This document shows positions 25,133 through 35,026 of a stretch of DNA of 64,000 nt, piece by piece; within the stretch, counting starts at the first letter, position 1, and every line of letters starts with the position of its first letter. The translations under genes and the position numbers were made by a program. The notes beneath the pieces were generated by a model. The model had not been told where the DNA came from. It searched no databases and saw only the letters and a program-made list of their open reading frames with translations. Source of the stretch: DASPOF01 sp035626155 (GTDB lineage: Bacteria > Desulfobacterota > Binatia > Binatales > Binataceae); contig DASPOF010000065.1 in the NCBI GenBank assembly GCA_035626155.1, forward strand, positions 1-64,000. Reading direction: 5' to 3'.

Positions 25133-26896
25133 ATGGCTAGAATCGATGGCGGCGAGATGCTGGTTCGAGCGCTGGCGCGCGAGGGCGTCGGCGAAATCTT
25201 CACTCTCCATGGCGGCCATCTCGATGCGATCTTCGACGCGTGCAGGCGTCACGGCTTTCGCGTGATCGATACGCGCCACGAGCAGGCCGCCGCGCACATG
25301 GCCGACGGATGGGCGCGCACGACCGGGCGTCCCGGCGTTGCCGCCGTAACCGCAGGCCCCGGCGTGACCGATGCGGTGACCGGCGTCGCCAATGCATACA
25401 TGGATTCGATTCCGATGGTGTTGATTGGCGGGCGAAGCCCGCTCGCTGACGATGACAAGCTGCCGCTGCAAGCCGTCGATCAAATGGGGATCATGCGCCC
25501 GATCACCAAGTGGGCGCGCTCGGTCACGCATACCGCCCGGATTCCCGAATACGTTGCGGCGGCGTTTCGCTATGCCGTGTCGGGCCGGCCCGGTCCCGTT
25601 TTCCTCGAACTCCCGATCGATGTGCTGTTCGCGCAAGCTGATGAGGCGGCAGTCGAGTTCCCGCAGCATTACCGGCCCGAAAGCGTCCCCGGCCCATCGC
25701 GCGACGGGCTCAAGAAGGCGCTCGGATGGCTTCGCGACGCCAAGCGGCCGGCGATCCTTGCCGGCGGAGGCGTCTGGTTCGCGCAGGCGGCCGAGGAACT
25801 CACGCGGTTCGCGGAACTGACCAACACGCCCGTGATGGCGAACTCGAAAGCGCGCGGCTCGATTCCCGAAGACCACGACCTCTGCTTCGGCGGCTTCGGC
25901 GCGATCCATCCGGCGATCCACGGCGGAGGAGCGAACGCATCCGCCGATTTGGTAATCCTGCTCGGCACGCGAATCGGACTGTTCACCGGCGGGCGCAATT
26001 CGGTCATCCCGAACGATGCGCGCGTCATCCAGGTGGATATCGAGCCCGAGGAGATCGGCCGCAACCGCGATATCGAATTGGGGATCGCATCGGACTGCGG
26101 CGAGTTCCTGCGCCAGGCAGTCGAGGCGGCGCGCAACGAGATATTTGACGAGCACAAGGAATGGCGCGAGCGGCTCGGCGCAATCCGGACCGCGATGAAC
26201 CATCGCTTCGATGACGCGATCACGCGCACCGGCGCGCCGATTCATCCCGCCCGCATGGCGCACGAGATCGCCAAGGCGCTCGACCCGCGCGCGGTGGTCG
26301 TCGCCGATGGCGGCGAGACGGCGGCCTGGATGAGCAACGCGTGGACCGCGCGCCATCCCGGCCGTTTCCTGAGCCACGGCTACCTCGGATGCCTCGGAGT
26401 CGGATTGCCGTTCGCGCTGGCGGCCAAGGCGGCGCATCCCGACCGCCAGGTCCTGTGCATCATCGGCGACGGCTCAGCCGGCCTCAATTTTTCCGAGTTC
26501 CACACCGCGGCGAAGAACAACCTGCCAATCACGGTGGTGATCAATAACGACCAGCAATGGGGGATGTCTGCGCACGGACAGGAATTGATGTGGGGCAAGG
26601 GACGGCGTCTCGCAACCGAGCTCGGAATGGTCCATTACGAGCGGGCCGCAGAGGGGCTCGGCGCGCAGGGCGAACTGGTGGAACGTCCCGAGGATATCGC
26701 TCCGGCGCTCAGCCGCGCGCTCAACTCTCCGCGCGTCTCGTGCCTGAATATCGTGACCGATTCCGACGTGATCGAGCCGGGAACGCTCGCGCTCTACAGC
26801 GTGATGTCCGCGGCGATGCCGAAGCGGGAGGAGCAGGCGGAGGAAAAGGCGTCCGAGGGAACGACGCTGCCGTATTACGGCAAGCGCAAACTTTGA
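25133..26896 (+). CDS. Thiamine-pyrophosphate-dependent enzyme, acetolactate synthase-like
   Basis: 587 residues from ATG 25133 with GGAGGT upstream. The N-terminal Pyr domain has the catalytic Glu in RHEQAAAHMADGWAR. A central domain follows (about 190-330), then a PP domain with GDGSAGLNFSEFHTAAKNNLP, the Mg-TPP motif. The closest groups are acetolactate synthase large subunit, oxalyl-CoA decarboxylase and 2-hydroxyacyl-CoA lyase. No small regulatory subunit gene is adjacent, which argues against housekeeping IlvB. The substrate is not assigned. It stands alone 220 bases after the histidine phosphatase gene. Confidence 0.85.
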   Translation: MARIDGGEMLVRALAREGVGEIFTLHGGHLDAIFDACRRHGFRVIDTRHEQAAAHMADGWARTTGRPGVAAVTAGPGVTDAVTGVANAYMDSIPMVLIGGRSPLADDDKLPLQAVDQMGIMRPITKWARSVTHTARIPEYVAAAFRYAVSGRPGPVFLELPIDVLFAQADEAAVEFPQHYRPESVPGPSRDGLKKALGWLRDAKRPAILAGGGVWFAQAAEELTRFAELTNTPVMANSKARGSIPEDHDLCFGGFGAIHPAIHGGGANASADLVILLGTRIGLFTGGRNSVIPNDARVIQVDIEPEEIGRNRDIELGIASDCGEFLRQAVEAARNEIFDEHKEWRERLGAIRTAMNHRFDDAITRTGAPIHPARMAHEIAKALDPRAVVVADGGETAAWMSNAWTARHPGRFLSHGYLGCLGVGLPFALAAKAAHPDRQVLCIIGDGSAGLNFSEFHTAAKNNLPITVVINNDQQWGMSAHGQELMWGKGRRLATELGMVHYERAAEGLGAQGELVERPEDIAPALSRALNSPRVSCLNIVTDSDVIEPGTLALYSVMSAAMPKREEQAEEKASEGTTLPYYGKRKL

Positions 26897-26935
26897 CGAT
26901 CGTTTGCGTCGGCGCCGCGCGTTAGCCGCGCTGCT

Positions 26936-28114
26936 TCAGCGCGCGGATTCCGATGGTGGTTCGGCCGCGTAGGCGCGCGAGGATCCGACATCGATGCCCT
27001 TGCGCACGCGCACATCGACGCCCGGATGCGTGGGAACCTCGACGCCGAGGCTCCGGTAGCCGCCCGACTTGGGATCGGGTGCGAGGAAGCCAATGGTGTA
27101 TTGCTCGCGCAACTCGAGGCTTATCTGTTCGCACGCCTTGCGCAACATCTCGCCGTCTCCGACCTGGCGAATGATGTAGGTCTTCGCGCCGGTCTCGGTC
27201 GAGAGCATCCGCAGCGTTTGCGCGTCCACGCGTTCGATCCCGGACCCGCCGATCACGAACGGCCCGATGGCCAGACTCGGCCCGTCGATCGCGTTGGGAT
27301 CTCCGATTCCGATCGAATAGACCAGCACGCCCATCCGCCGCGCCTGTGACGCCACGTCATTCAACGTTGACCCGCTCGAGTTGTCCATTCCGTCGGTCAC
27401 GACCAGCAGCGCCTTTTTGTCCCAGCGCCCCTCCTGGACCTTTTGCAGCGCGCGGACGATCACGTCGAACAGTGCGGTGTTGCCGTATGCGCGGAGCAAC
27501 GAAAGCCTGCGCATCACCAAATCATGATCCATGGTGAAGTCCTGGAGCAGGAACGGCCGGGTCGAAAAGGCAAACAGGAACACGTCATCGCGGTCGTTTA
27601 GGTTGCTCAGAAACTGCGCGATCGCCCTGCGCGCCTGGGGAATCTTCGGCTGCATGCTTCCCGACGTATCGACCACGATTCCAATCGACACGGGCGTGTT
27701 GAGGTCCTGGCGGAAGAACTCGATCGGACGTTGCTGGCCGTCCATGCTGAGCCGGAAATCGTCCTTCTGCAGGTTGGTGACATAGGTGCCATTGTGATCG
27801 GTCACCGTCACCGTGACCTGCTCGTAGCCGGGCTGCTCGCGCAGCTCGCGCGTCGGGATCACCAGCTCCTGGCCGGGCTGCGGCCCCGGCGGCGGGATGC
27901 TTGCGGTTGTGCCCTGGCGCGAAGGCAGCGGCGGCAGCTCGAGCGTCGATCCGGCGGGGTTTTGGTTGCTGGGGATTATCAGCGGGGGCGGCGAGGAACC
28001 CCCTTCCGCGAGCGCGCGGCGCGCGTGGGGAAAAACGAGCGCGACGGCGAACAAGACGACCGCGATCGCGGTCATCCTGGCCGTCTTCGCGCTGCGATGT
28101 TTGTTTATCGCCAT
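26936..28114 (-). CDS. VWFA-domain protein, exported or membrane-anchored
   Basis: 392 residues from ATG 28114. A basic N-terminus, then a hydrophobic helix (about 14-34), then a Pro-rich linker. A beta domain (YEQVTVTVTDHNGTYVTNLQKDDF) precedes the von Willebrand A domain (about 140-330) with MIDAS motif DTSGSM and VTDGMDN. This resembles the VWFA-related proteins first noted in Acidobacteria, which face the periplasm. The function is unknown; metal-dependent protein binding is likely. It is divergent from the M20 amidohydrolase gene. Confidence 0.88.
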   Translation of the reverse strand: MAINKHRSAKTARMTAIAVVLFAVALVFPHARRALAEGGSSPPPLIIPSNQNPAGSTLELPPLPSRQGTTASIPPPGPQPGQELVIPTRELREQPGYEQVTVTVTDHNGTYVTNLQKDDFRLSMDGQQRPIEFFRQDLNTPVSIGIVVDTSGSMQPKIPQARRAIAQFLSNLNDRDDVFLFAFSTRPFLLQDFTMDHDLVMRRLSLLRAYGNTALFDVIVRALQKVQEGRWDKKALLVVTDGMDNSSGSTLNDVASQARRMGVLVYSIGIGDPNAIDGPSLAIGPFVIGGSGIERVDAQTLRMLSTETGAKTYIIRQVGDGEMLRKACEQISLELREQYTIGFLAPDPKSGGYRSLGVEVPTHPGVDVRVRKGIDVGSSRAYAAEPPSESAR

Positions 28115-28586
28115 CCGCTCCCTATCTGCGAGCGCAGACGTGGCGCCCGCCGATGATCTTCCTATTTGCAGCACGCTGGCACAAGCACGTCACCGGCCGC
28201 GCCCGATTCGAGGCGCAGGACACCCAAGAATTTAGACGTATCGCCGCGCCGCCAGTTTCAGGCAGACTGCCAAGCGCGCGGGAATGGAAAACGTCGTGGA
28301 CGCGCGGCGCTGTATCATCATGATAGTGGGGCGGGCCGCCGTGCACGCCGAGAGATGCGCGGGCGTCCTCGTCCGCGCCACCTTTTCTCCGGTCATTCTA
28401 CGCGCGCCTCGCGTAGAATCCCGGAATTTTTCCCGTTTTCGCAGCGAGCCGCGATTCCTCGCGCGCGCCAGACACGCGCGCGGGGGACGACGAACGCAGA
28501 GGACGCGCAGGCTTCGCCCGGACGGATGGCAGTGGACAAGACGATTGCGCCGGGCGGATCATGTTCCCGCCCAACGGAGGACACCA
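28115..28586. other. Intergenic region between divergent VWA and M20 genes
   Basis: A 472-base stretch without a supportable gene. It holds a perfect inverted repeat ATTCTACGCG, CGCCT, CGCGTAGAAT at 28395-28419, followed by a short T-run (28427-28431). A strong GGAGG site lies in front of the M20 ATG. Promoters for both genes must lie here, but no clear -35/-10 pair stands out. Confidence 0.5.
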
Positions 28587-29753
28587 ATGGATGCGCATTC
28601 CGAAATCTGCAGCGCGATCGACCGCTACCGCGACAAGGCGGTCAAAATCAGCCACGAAATCCACGAGCATCCCGAACTCATGTTCCAGGAGCATTTCGCC
28701 GCGGGCGCTCTGACAGCGGCCGCGCGCGAACTTGGCCTCGAAGTCGAAATGGGAATCGGCGAACTCAAGACCGCATTCCGCGCCGAATTCGGCAAGGCCG
28801 GTCCCACGGTTGCGATCATGGCCGAGTACGATGCGCTGCCAAACGGCCACTCGTGCGGCCACAATCTCATCTCCGGCGCAGCGCTGAGCGCGGTTGCCGG
28901 ACTGAGCGCGATCGGCGCCCGCCTTCCGGGCCGAATCGTTTTTCTCGGCACGCCGGCCGAGGAAGGCGGCGGGGGCAAAATAATTCTTCATCGGCGCGGG
29001 GTGCTGAAGGGCGTCGATGCCGCCATGATGGCGCATCCGATGGATGCCGAATGGTCCACGATGCCGGCGCTCGCAACCGCGACCGTGCGGCTTACCTTTC
29101 ACGGTCGGGCGGCGCACGCATCGGTGGCGCCGTGGGACGGATCGAGCGCGCTCTCCGCGCTAATTCAGACTTTCGTGAGCGTGGATGCGGCGCGGCTTCA
29201 TTTTCGCGACGGCTCGCGCATCCACGGCATCATCACGAATGGCGGTCAGGCGCCGAATATCATCCCGGAGAAAGCCGAGTGCGTGTTCACGACCCGGGCG
29301 AAGACCAGCAAGTATGCGCTTGAAATCGCCGCCCGCGTCGTCCGATGCGCCGAGGGGGCCGCTATGGCTTCCGGGACGCGCGTCGAGCATCGGATCGCGC
29401 CCGGCTACAAGAACATGATCAACAACCTGAGCATCGCGCAGCGCTACTCGGCGCATACTGAGGCGCTCGGCGCCAGGGCATCCGTCGCGCCGCCCGATTT
29501 GCCCACCGGCAGCACCGACATGGGCGATATCAGCCACGAGATCCCGTCGATTCATCCGATTTTCGCGATCGCGGGGCGCGGCGAGGGCTCCTGCCACGAG
29601 GATGCGTTTGTGGCGCACGCGGACTCGCCGCGCGGATACGATGCGATGATCCGGGTCGCGAAGGCGCTCGCGATGACAGCGTATGACTTGCTCGCGGAGC
29701 CGGAGTTGCTCGCGGCGGCCAGGGAGGAGTTCGCGCACCGCGAGGAAAGCTGA
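28587..29753 (+). CDS. M20 amidohydrolase (ACY1L2/AbgB-like)
   Basis: 388 residues from ATG 28587, CGGAGG nine bases upstream. Zinc-site segments: EYDALPNGHSCGHN (about 86-99), the general base in TPAEEGGGGK (about 126) and AHPMD. The dimerisation domain shows FHGRAAHASVAPWDGSSAL, and GRGEGSCHEDAF provides the last His. The GHxCGHN form is typical of the aminobenzoyl-glutamate hydrolase and PM20D2 groups rather than of IAA-amino acid hydrolases. It would cleave a small amide or dipeptide in the cytoplasm. Confidence 0.9.
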   Translation: MDAHSEICSAIDRYRDKAVKISHEIHEHPELMFQEHFAAGALTAAARELGLEVEMGIGELKTAFRAEFGKAGPTVAIMAEYDALPNGHSCGHNLISGAALSAVAGLSAIGARLPGRIVFLGTPAEEGGGGKIILHRRGVLKGVDAAMMAHPMDAEWSTMPALATATVRLTFHGRAAHASVAPWDGSSALSALIQTFVSVDAARLHFRDGSRIHGIITNGGQAPNIIPEKAECVFTTRAKTSKYALEIAARVVRCAEGAAMASGTRVEHRIAPGYKNMINNLSIAQRYSAHTEALGARASVAPPDLPTGSTDMGDISHEIPSIHPIFAIAGRGEGSCHEDAFVAHADSPRGYDAMIRVAKALAMTAYDLLAEPELLAAAREEFAHREES

Positions 29754-29829
29754 GCGCGCCCGCAATCCGCTCAGCCGGCGCTCGAAGATGCGGGCCGGTC
29801 TCGTTCTGGAGCGCGCGCGTCCGGATTAA

Positions 29830-30081
29830 TCAGTGGCAGGCGCAGGCGCCGCCGCACGCGCCGCAGCATCCGCCCGCCGATGCGCCCGCGCCTTCGCCGA
29901 ATGCCTGCTCGGAGGCTCCGGCGCCATTGCCGTTTCCAACGCGCGCCGCGAACACCGACATCTCGCGCTTGACGCGCGTTCCATGGCAGGCGGGACATTC
30001 AGGACGATCGCGGCGGCCCGCGCGCACCAACGCTTCGAACCCGCGATCGCAATCTCGGCATCGATATTCGTAAATCGGCAT
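29830..30081 (-). CDS. FmdB-family zinc-ribbon protein with Cys-rich tail
   Basis: 83 residues. MPIYEYRCRDC starts the FmdB/CxxC_CxxC_SSSS zinc ribbon, and the second pair is CPAC at about 29-32. A Gly/Ala linker leads to a tail GGCCGACGGACACH, which could bind a second metal. FmdB proteins are thought to regulate transcription or bind metal. It sits 11 bases in front of (downstream of) the MCE-like gene on the same strand, so the two are likely co-transcribed. Confidence 0.9.
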   Translation of the reverse strand: MPIYEYRCRDCDRGFEALVRAGRRDRPECPACHGTRVKREMSVFAARVGNGNGAGASEQAFGEGAGASAGGCCGACGGACACH

Positions 30082-30092
30082 CGCCCGAAATC

Positions 30093-30494
30093 CTACTCTT
30101 CCGGCTGCGCGTATTCGACCAGCACCCCGCGCGTCGCCTTGGGGTGGAGGAAGCAGATCATCCCGGCCAGCCCGTGGCGCGGCTTCTGATCGATCAGGGG
30201 AAGTCCCTTCTCGCGGGCGGATTCAAGGTCGCGCGCGACATCGTCGGTCGCGAAGCACACATGATGCAATCCGCCGCCGCGCCGGGCGAGGAACCTGCCG
30301 ACGCCGTTGTCGGGACTGAGCGGCTCGAGCAACTCGATCTCGCTCTCTCCGATCCTGAGCAGCGCCGCCTTGACGCCCTGCTCCTCGATGGTCGCGCTCG
30401 CGGTGAATTCGAGTCCGAGCACGTCGCGCCACAGGCGCATCGCGTCGTCCAGGCGCGGGACGACCACGCCCACATGATGAATCCGCTTCAGCAT
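30093..30494 (-). CDS. mce: Methylmalonyl-CoA epimerase-like VOC protein
   Basis: 133 residues, one VOC fold made of two paired beta-alpha-beta-beta-beta modules. IHHVGVVVPRLDDA begins with the first metal His, GGGLHHVCFATDDV holds the second, and the Glu ligands are in EIELLEPL and VLVEYAQ. The length and motif spacing match methylmalonyl-CoA epimerase. No mutase gene is near, so this specific substrate is inferred from the motif pattern only. It is followed by the FmdB gene in the same direction. Confidence 0.85.
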   Translation of the reverse strand: MLKRIHHVGVVVPRLDDAMRLWRDVLGLEFTASATIEEQGVKAALLRIGESEIELLEPLSPDNGVGRFLARRGGGLHHVCFATDDVARDLESAREKGLPLIDQKPRHGLAGMICFLHPKATRGVLVEYAQPEE

Positions 30495-30507
30495 CCGGCG
30501 CGCGCGG

Positions 30508-32898
30508 CTACTTGTGGTCGAGACAGAGCTTGCGCTGCAGTTGGTCCCACCGGTTTTTCATCTCGGGCGTCCCGAGGCTTGGATGCTCGGCGCGGGTCTG
30601 TGCGAGCTTGCTGCACGCGCCCTGTATGTTGCCCTGCTCCGAATAGATCAACGCGACGTTGTACTTCGCGTCGTACCACAGCGGATCCGACTCGGCAGCG
30701 GTGTTTTCGACGTTGGTCCACATCGTCACCGCGTCCTTGTAGTCCTTCTTGGCCTGTGCGATGCGGGCCAGTCCCGCGTTGGCGTCGGGAGAGGCCGGGT
30801 CGGCCTTGACCACCTGCTGGAACACGGCCTCGGCCTTGGCTTCGTCGTTCTGCGCCATGTAGGCCTGGCCGAGAATTGAAAGCGTGCCGGTCAGGTTCTT
30901 CGCAGGAGTCTTTCCGGCCTGGACGAGATCTTCGAAGAACCCGTAGGCAACCGACGCGAGCTTCGCGTTGGCGCGGTATGCCTTGTCATCGCCCTTAGCC
31001 TGCGCGGCCTGGCCCACCTTCCAGAAGTCGAGTCCGAGTTCCTTGATGAAATCGCTCTGAGCGGTGTTGCCGCGGTTCTTTTCGATGATCGCCCTCAGGC
31101 TGCGTTCGACTTCATCGTAGCGGCCGAGCTGGTCGAGAGCCGACATGCGCCATTCGGCCACGTCGCGGGATCGTTCGCTCATGCTCGGATACTGGCTTTC
31201 AAATCCGTCGAGCAGATCCGCGACCTGCTTGGGATCGGCGTTCTTCTGATATTCGAGCAAACCGACGAGCAGCAATATTGCGCGCCCCTTCGTATCGTGT
31301 ACGAAGGCGTGTTGCGAGGCAGGGGCAATGCGCAGCGCCTCGGGCTCCATTTTGATGGTGTCCTCGAGGCCCTTGATCGTGGCCTGGCGAAGCTCATCGG
31401 CATTTACCTGCGGAGCTCCCTTGGCCTCCTTGGCGCTCGAGGCTGCGACCAGCGCGAGATAATCGCACTCGGCGGAATTGAATTTGGCGGTGAAACTGTA
31501 CTCGTTGGTTCCGGTGATCGAGTCGTACATCTTGGCGGCGTCGAGATACTGGCCCCCGCGCTGGAGACGTTCGGCAAGGCGGAAGCGCACCTCAGGCGCA
31601 TACTGGCCGCCGGCGTTGGTCTTCAGATAGTCCTCGGCGCCCTTCACCCACTGACTCTCGAGCCCGGCGTTCTTCTGCCCGCTGTTTTCCCACTGCGTGC
31701 GCGGGAGCTTGTAGCGCATGTAGGTCGCCCACTGCGCATCGGGACCACCGCTCCTGGCGATATCGCCGAGCAGGCTCTCGACGAGGTCGTAACGATGCTG
31801 CGCTTCGTAGATTGCCGCGGCGTTGCGGAAGCCCTTGGCGTATTTCGAGCTCCCGCGTGCAGCCTCGACAAAGTATTTCGCCGCGCCGTTATCATCCTTT
31901 CTATTGAGCAACACGTTTGCGAGCAGCCATTTCTCGAACGGATCGGAAGAGCTGCCGAATTCCGCGACCGGGTTCATCACGTACTTACCGACCGCGGCGA
32001 TCGAGATTGCCCAGCTCTCCTTGTTGTCCTCGGTGCCCTTGAGGACATCGACGATCTCCTTGTGTTGCGCAGCGCGCGCGGCGGGATCGTGCTTGGCGTT
32101 TTCAGCCGAGAACATGGTTGCCAGGCGCAACATCAGACCGCCGCCGGTGGTCGCCATCCCTCCGGCGTACTTCTTGGCTTTCTCGGGCTCGCCCATCGCC
32201 ATGTAGGTGGTCGCGAGACCCTGGTTGGCGGCCTTGTACTGCTGGGTGGCAGGACCGTCGTTATAGATCTGGAGGAAGTCAGCGATCGCCTTGTCGTACT
32301 CGGTCTTGTCGAACTTGGCGAGTTCCTTCTCGCAGTATGCGCGGCCCAGCACGTTCTCACGCATCAGGTTGGCGTCGAAGGCGACGACCAGCGTGCTTTC
32401 CGTGAAGCCGTCGATCGCTTCGTTGAGCAGCCGCCGCGACATGTTCTCGTCGCCGCCATAGACCGTCGTTGCGGCGGTGAACCTGAGCCACGAGAGCGGA
32501 TAGAGCGCGCCGAGCGCAATCTGTTCCGGAGTGTTGTAATCGCACTGGCCGCCCTGGTCGATCTGCGCGATGCAGTCGTCCTTTTTCTTCTTGTAGGCGT
32601 TGTAGATCCGGTTGAGCGCCGACTCAAGCCTGCTGTAGGTCGGGGCAAGACCGGACTTGTCGGTCTTGGCGCCATTTGCGATCTCGGCGAATTGCGACTC
32701 GAGATGGTCGAGCTTGCCTACCATGTCCTTGCCGGCCTGCTCGCTCGACTCGGCCGCGGAAAGCTGGCCCTCGACGCTGCCGAGCTCGGTGTCGAGTTCG
32801 GCGAGGCTCTGGGCGTACGCCGAGCCGGCCAGGAAAAGCAGAGCGCCCAGGGCGGATAGAGCCGTCCCGAGGCGGAAGACGCGCATCGTTGAATTCAT
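30508..32898 (-). CDS. Large secreted TPR protein
   Basis: 796 residues from ATG 32898. The signal peptide is RLGTALSALGALLFLAGSAYAQ. A coiled-coil-like start follows (LAELDTELGSVEGQLSAAESSEQAG), then a long helical array with recognisable TPR units near the C-terminus (GTLSILGQAYMAQNDEAKAEAVFQQVVKADPASPDANAGLARIAQAKKDYKDAV). It is probably a periplasmic scaffold. Role unknown. It lies 13 bases upstream of the MCE-like gene on the same strand and may be in one transcript with it and fmdB. Confidence 0.8.
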   Translation of the reverse strand: MNSTMRVFRLGTALSALGALLFLAGSAYAQSLAELDTELGSVEGQLSAAESSEQAGKDMVGKLDHLESQFAEIANGAKTDKSGLAPTYSRLESALNRIYNAYKKKKDDCIAQIDQGGQCDYNTPEQIALGALYPLSWLRFTAATTVYGGDENMSRRLLNEAIDGFTESTLVVAFDANLMRENVLGRAYCEKELAKFDKTEYDKAIADFLQIYNDGPATQQYKAANQGLATTYMAMGEPEKAKKYAGGMATTGGGLMLRLATMFSAENAKHDPAARAAQHKEIVDVLKGTEDNKESWAISIAAVGKYVMNPVAEFGSSSDPFEKWLLANVLLNRKDDNGAAKYFVEAARGSSKYAKGFRNAAAIYEAQHRYDLVESLLGDIARSGGPDAQWATYMRYKLPRTQWENSGQKNAGLESQWVKGAEDYLKTNAGGQYAPEVRFRLAERLQRGGQYLDAAKMYDSITGTNEYSFTAKFNSAECDYLALVAASSAKEAKGAPQVNADELRQATIKGLEDTIKMEPEALRIAPASQHAFVHDTKGRAILLLVGLLEYQKNADPKQVADLLDGFESQYPSMSERSRDVAEWRMSALDQLGRYDEVERSLRAIIEKNRGNTAQSDFIKELGLDFWKVGQAAQAKGDDKAYRANAKLASVAYGFFEDLVQAGKTPAKNLTGTLSILGQAYMAQNDEAKAEAVFQQVVKADPASPDANAGLARIAQAKKDYKDAVTMWTNVENTAAESDPLWYDAKYNVALIYSEQGNIQGACSKLAQTRAEHPSLGTPEMKNRWDQLQRKLCLDHK

Positions 32899-33061
32899 CT
32901 TGGTGTCCCCACGCAATTTCGAGGCTGTCGAAATTGCCCTAAATAAGAATAACTCGCAAGCAACGTCAAGCGGAATGCAATCTTTCCCTAAGCTCTATGA
33001 TAGAAGCAAGCGGGGGTACTCGGCGGATGCGCCCGCAGGACCGCGCCGCGGCGCGCCCCAT

Positions 33062-33931
33062 TCACTGCATTGAGCAAACCTGAATCAGCACCCCGAACGC
33101 CGATCGCGGCGAGATGAAGAATTCCCGCTCGCCGCGCCAGTTGCTGCGTTCATCCACAACTCGAACCCCGTCGCGCTTGAGGCGCGCCAGCGTGCCGTCG
33201 AAGTCCTTCACATCGATCGACACGTGATGCATCCCTTCGCCGTAGCGCGCGATAAACTTGCCCACGAAATCATTGGCGACCGGGTGGGGCGGGCTCTGGA
33301 TGAACTCGAGCCTGAAGCCGGCGACATCCATGTGCCCGAGCATGAAGTTGCCCGCCGAATGGCTCGGGTGCGGCGCGTGGCTCACGTTGCTCGGGAAGTA
33401 GCGCGAAAAGAAATCATAGGCACGCTCGATTTCCCGAACTGCTAGCGACACGTGATCGAAATGGGCCAGTCCATTGGAGTCGGCCGGATGCGGCGCCAGC
33501 TCGGATTCCGGCACTTCCCAGAGCTGGATGAGCGCGCCGAAGGCGGACCGGGGCGAGATGAAGGCGGTCGCGGAGTTCCCCTCGAAATTCTGCTCGTCCA
33601 CGATCCGCACTCCATCGGCCTTCATCCGCGCGACGACCGGCGCGACCTTGTCGAGCTTGAGCGAGAGATGGTGCAGTCCCTCACCCTTGCGTTCGATGAA
33701 TTTGGTGACGAAGCCAGGCTTTCCGGGCGGATCCTCGATCACCTCGACCACGAATCCGCCGAGCCGGAAATCCTGCCAGTAGAAAGCGCCGCTGACCTGC
33801 TCCTCGAAGCGCTTCGGAGTACGGATCTGGATGGGAAAATAGCGCGCGAAGAATTCCGTCGCGCGGTCGATCGATTGTACCGCGATCGACACGTGATCGA
33901 ACTGCATCCGAACTTTCTCGGCCTCGACCAT
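33062..33931 (-). CDS. Two-domain VOC (HPPD/glyoxalase-like) protein
   Basis: 289 residues from ATG 33931, GGAGGAG upstream. Two tandem VOC halves, each with the pattern FDHVS(I/L)AVxxI(D/E)RAxxFF(A/S)RYFP at about 10 and 155 and EGLHHLSL / EGMHHVSI at about 84 and 230. Each half has its own His-His-Glu style site, so both may bind metal. It resembles fused methylmalonyl-CoA epimerase or ring-cleavage dioxygenase-like proteins of catabolic loci. The substrate is unknown. Confidence 0.82.
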   Translation of the reverse strand: MVEAEKVRMQFDHVSIAVQSIDRATEFFARYFPIQIRTPKRFEEQVSGAFYWQDFRLGGFVVEVIEDPPGKPGFVTKFIERKGEGLHHLSLKLDKVAPVVARMKADGVRIVDEQNFEGNSATAFISPRSAFGALIQLWEVPESELAPHPADSNGLAHFDHVSLAVREIERAYDFFSRYFPSNVSHAPHPSHSAGNFMLGHMDVAGFRLEFIQSPPHPVANDFVGKFIARYGEGMHHVSIDVKDFDGTLARLKRDGVRVVDERSNWRGEREFFISPRSAFGVLIQVCSMQ

Positions 33932-34173
33932 CACCAAATTCGCTCTCCTCCGAGCCGCGGACGGCTCAAAATCGGGTCCTTCCTGCCGCTTCTCATGTAC
34001 GGCCCGCCGATGCTGCGCTCGAAAAACGTGCCGATTTCCAAATTTTTTGCGGTGCCGAAAGCCGCTATGTTCAGGCAGGCATCTTCCAGTCTGACGATTT
34101 CGCGGAATTTCGCAAGCGTCGCAATCTCAGCCCGCCCGGCACGAGCGGCCCGGGCGCAATCGACACATCGGTC

Positions 34174-34848
34174 TCAGCGAGCCGCGGTACCTGCAAGAAA
34201 TTCCAGCCGCGCCTGAAGCCGGCCATCCTCCGTGTGGGCCACTATATAGCCGCCATCCCTGAACGGTCCCGCGTTCAGGACCTGTGTCGGCCCGATCGCG
34301 TCGACGCCGGCCGATTCGTGGATGTGGCCCGAGATGCAGACGTCGGGCTTGACCTCCTCGATGAACCGCCGCGCCGCGGTGCTGCCGACCGGCATCCCCG
34401 ACGAAATCCGATCGCACTTCGTATTGTATGGCGGCGCATGACAAACCATCAGCAGCGGCCGGGCATCGCGCACCTGCTCGTAGCCGGCCTTGAGCGTCGC
34501 GTAAATTTCGTCCTCAGTGAACTCGGTCGGGGTATTGAGCGGGGTAATGTTGCAGCCGCCGCATCCGAAAATCCCCACCCCGTTCACGACGACGCCCTTG
34601 CCGTGGAGCGAGATGCCCTCCTGCTCGAGGAACGGGATCACCTCGCGGCGGTCGAGGTTGCCCGACAGCGCGAGCACGTTGCGGCACGAGCGGCGAACGT
34701 TGCCGATCACCTTGGCGGCGTCTTCGATGCCGCCAAAGATGGTGAGGTCGCCGGAGATGACGACCAGGTCGCAATCGCGCATCACCTCGCCCATCCGAGC
34801 GAGGTTTCGCGTCGACATATGAACATCGCCAAAAGAGACTATTTTCAT
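34174..34848 (-). CDS. Calcineurin-like metallophosphoesterase
   Basis: 224 residues from ATG 34848. Metal motifs in order: GDVH (about 8), GDLT (about 33), GNLDRR (about 63), CHAPP (about 135) and SGHIHE (about 175). The GNLD variant of GNH[DE] and the small size match the class of bacterial phosphodiesterases and YfcE-like enzymes. It is divergent from the trmJ-like gene. Substrate unassigned. Confidence 0.88.
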   Translation of the reverse strand: MKIVSFGDVHMSTRNLARMGEVMRDCDLVVISGDLTIFGGIEDAAKVIGNVRRSCRNVLALSGNLDRREVIPFLEQEGISLHGKGVVVNGVGIFGCGGCNITPLNTPTEFTEDEIYATLKAGYEQVRDARPLLMVCHAPPYNTKCDRISSGMPVGSTAARRFIEEVKPDVCISGHIHESAGVDAIGPTQVLNAGPFRDGGYIVAHTEDGRLQARLEFLAGTAAR

Positions 34849-35026
34849 TTCGCCCGCCAGGTAGTGAAATTGGCGAAGTTGCGCCGATGCCGGCAAGTGT
34901 ACCGGAAAATAAGCCTCCAGCGGGAGAGGATTCGGCAGCTCGGCGAAGCTGCCCGCGAGAGCATCCAGGCAGAGTTCCCGCTGAGCGCGCGGGCAACAGC
35001 CGGGGAGCGTAATATAAAGAGTGCCG

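Noticed and set aside
25061..26437. 458-codon open frame opposite the TPP-enzyme gene
   Set aside because: The sense frame carries intact TPP-enzyme motifs; the antisense product is Arg/His-rich and matches nothing.
31297..32859. 520-codon open frame on the + strand opposite the large TPR gene
   Set aside because: The minus-strand gene has a signal peptide and helical repeats. The + frame has no start site context or recognisable domain and mirrors codon bias.
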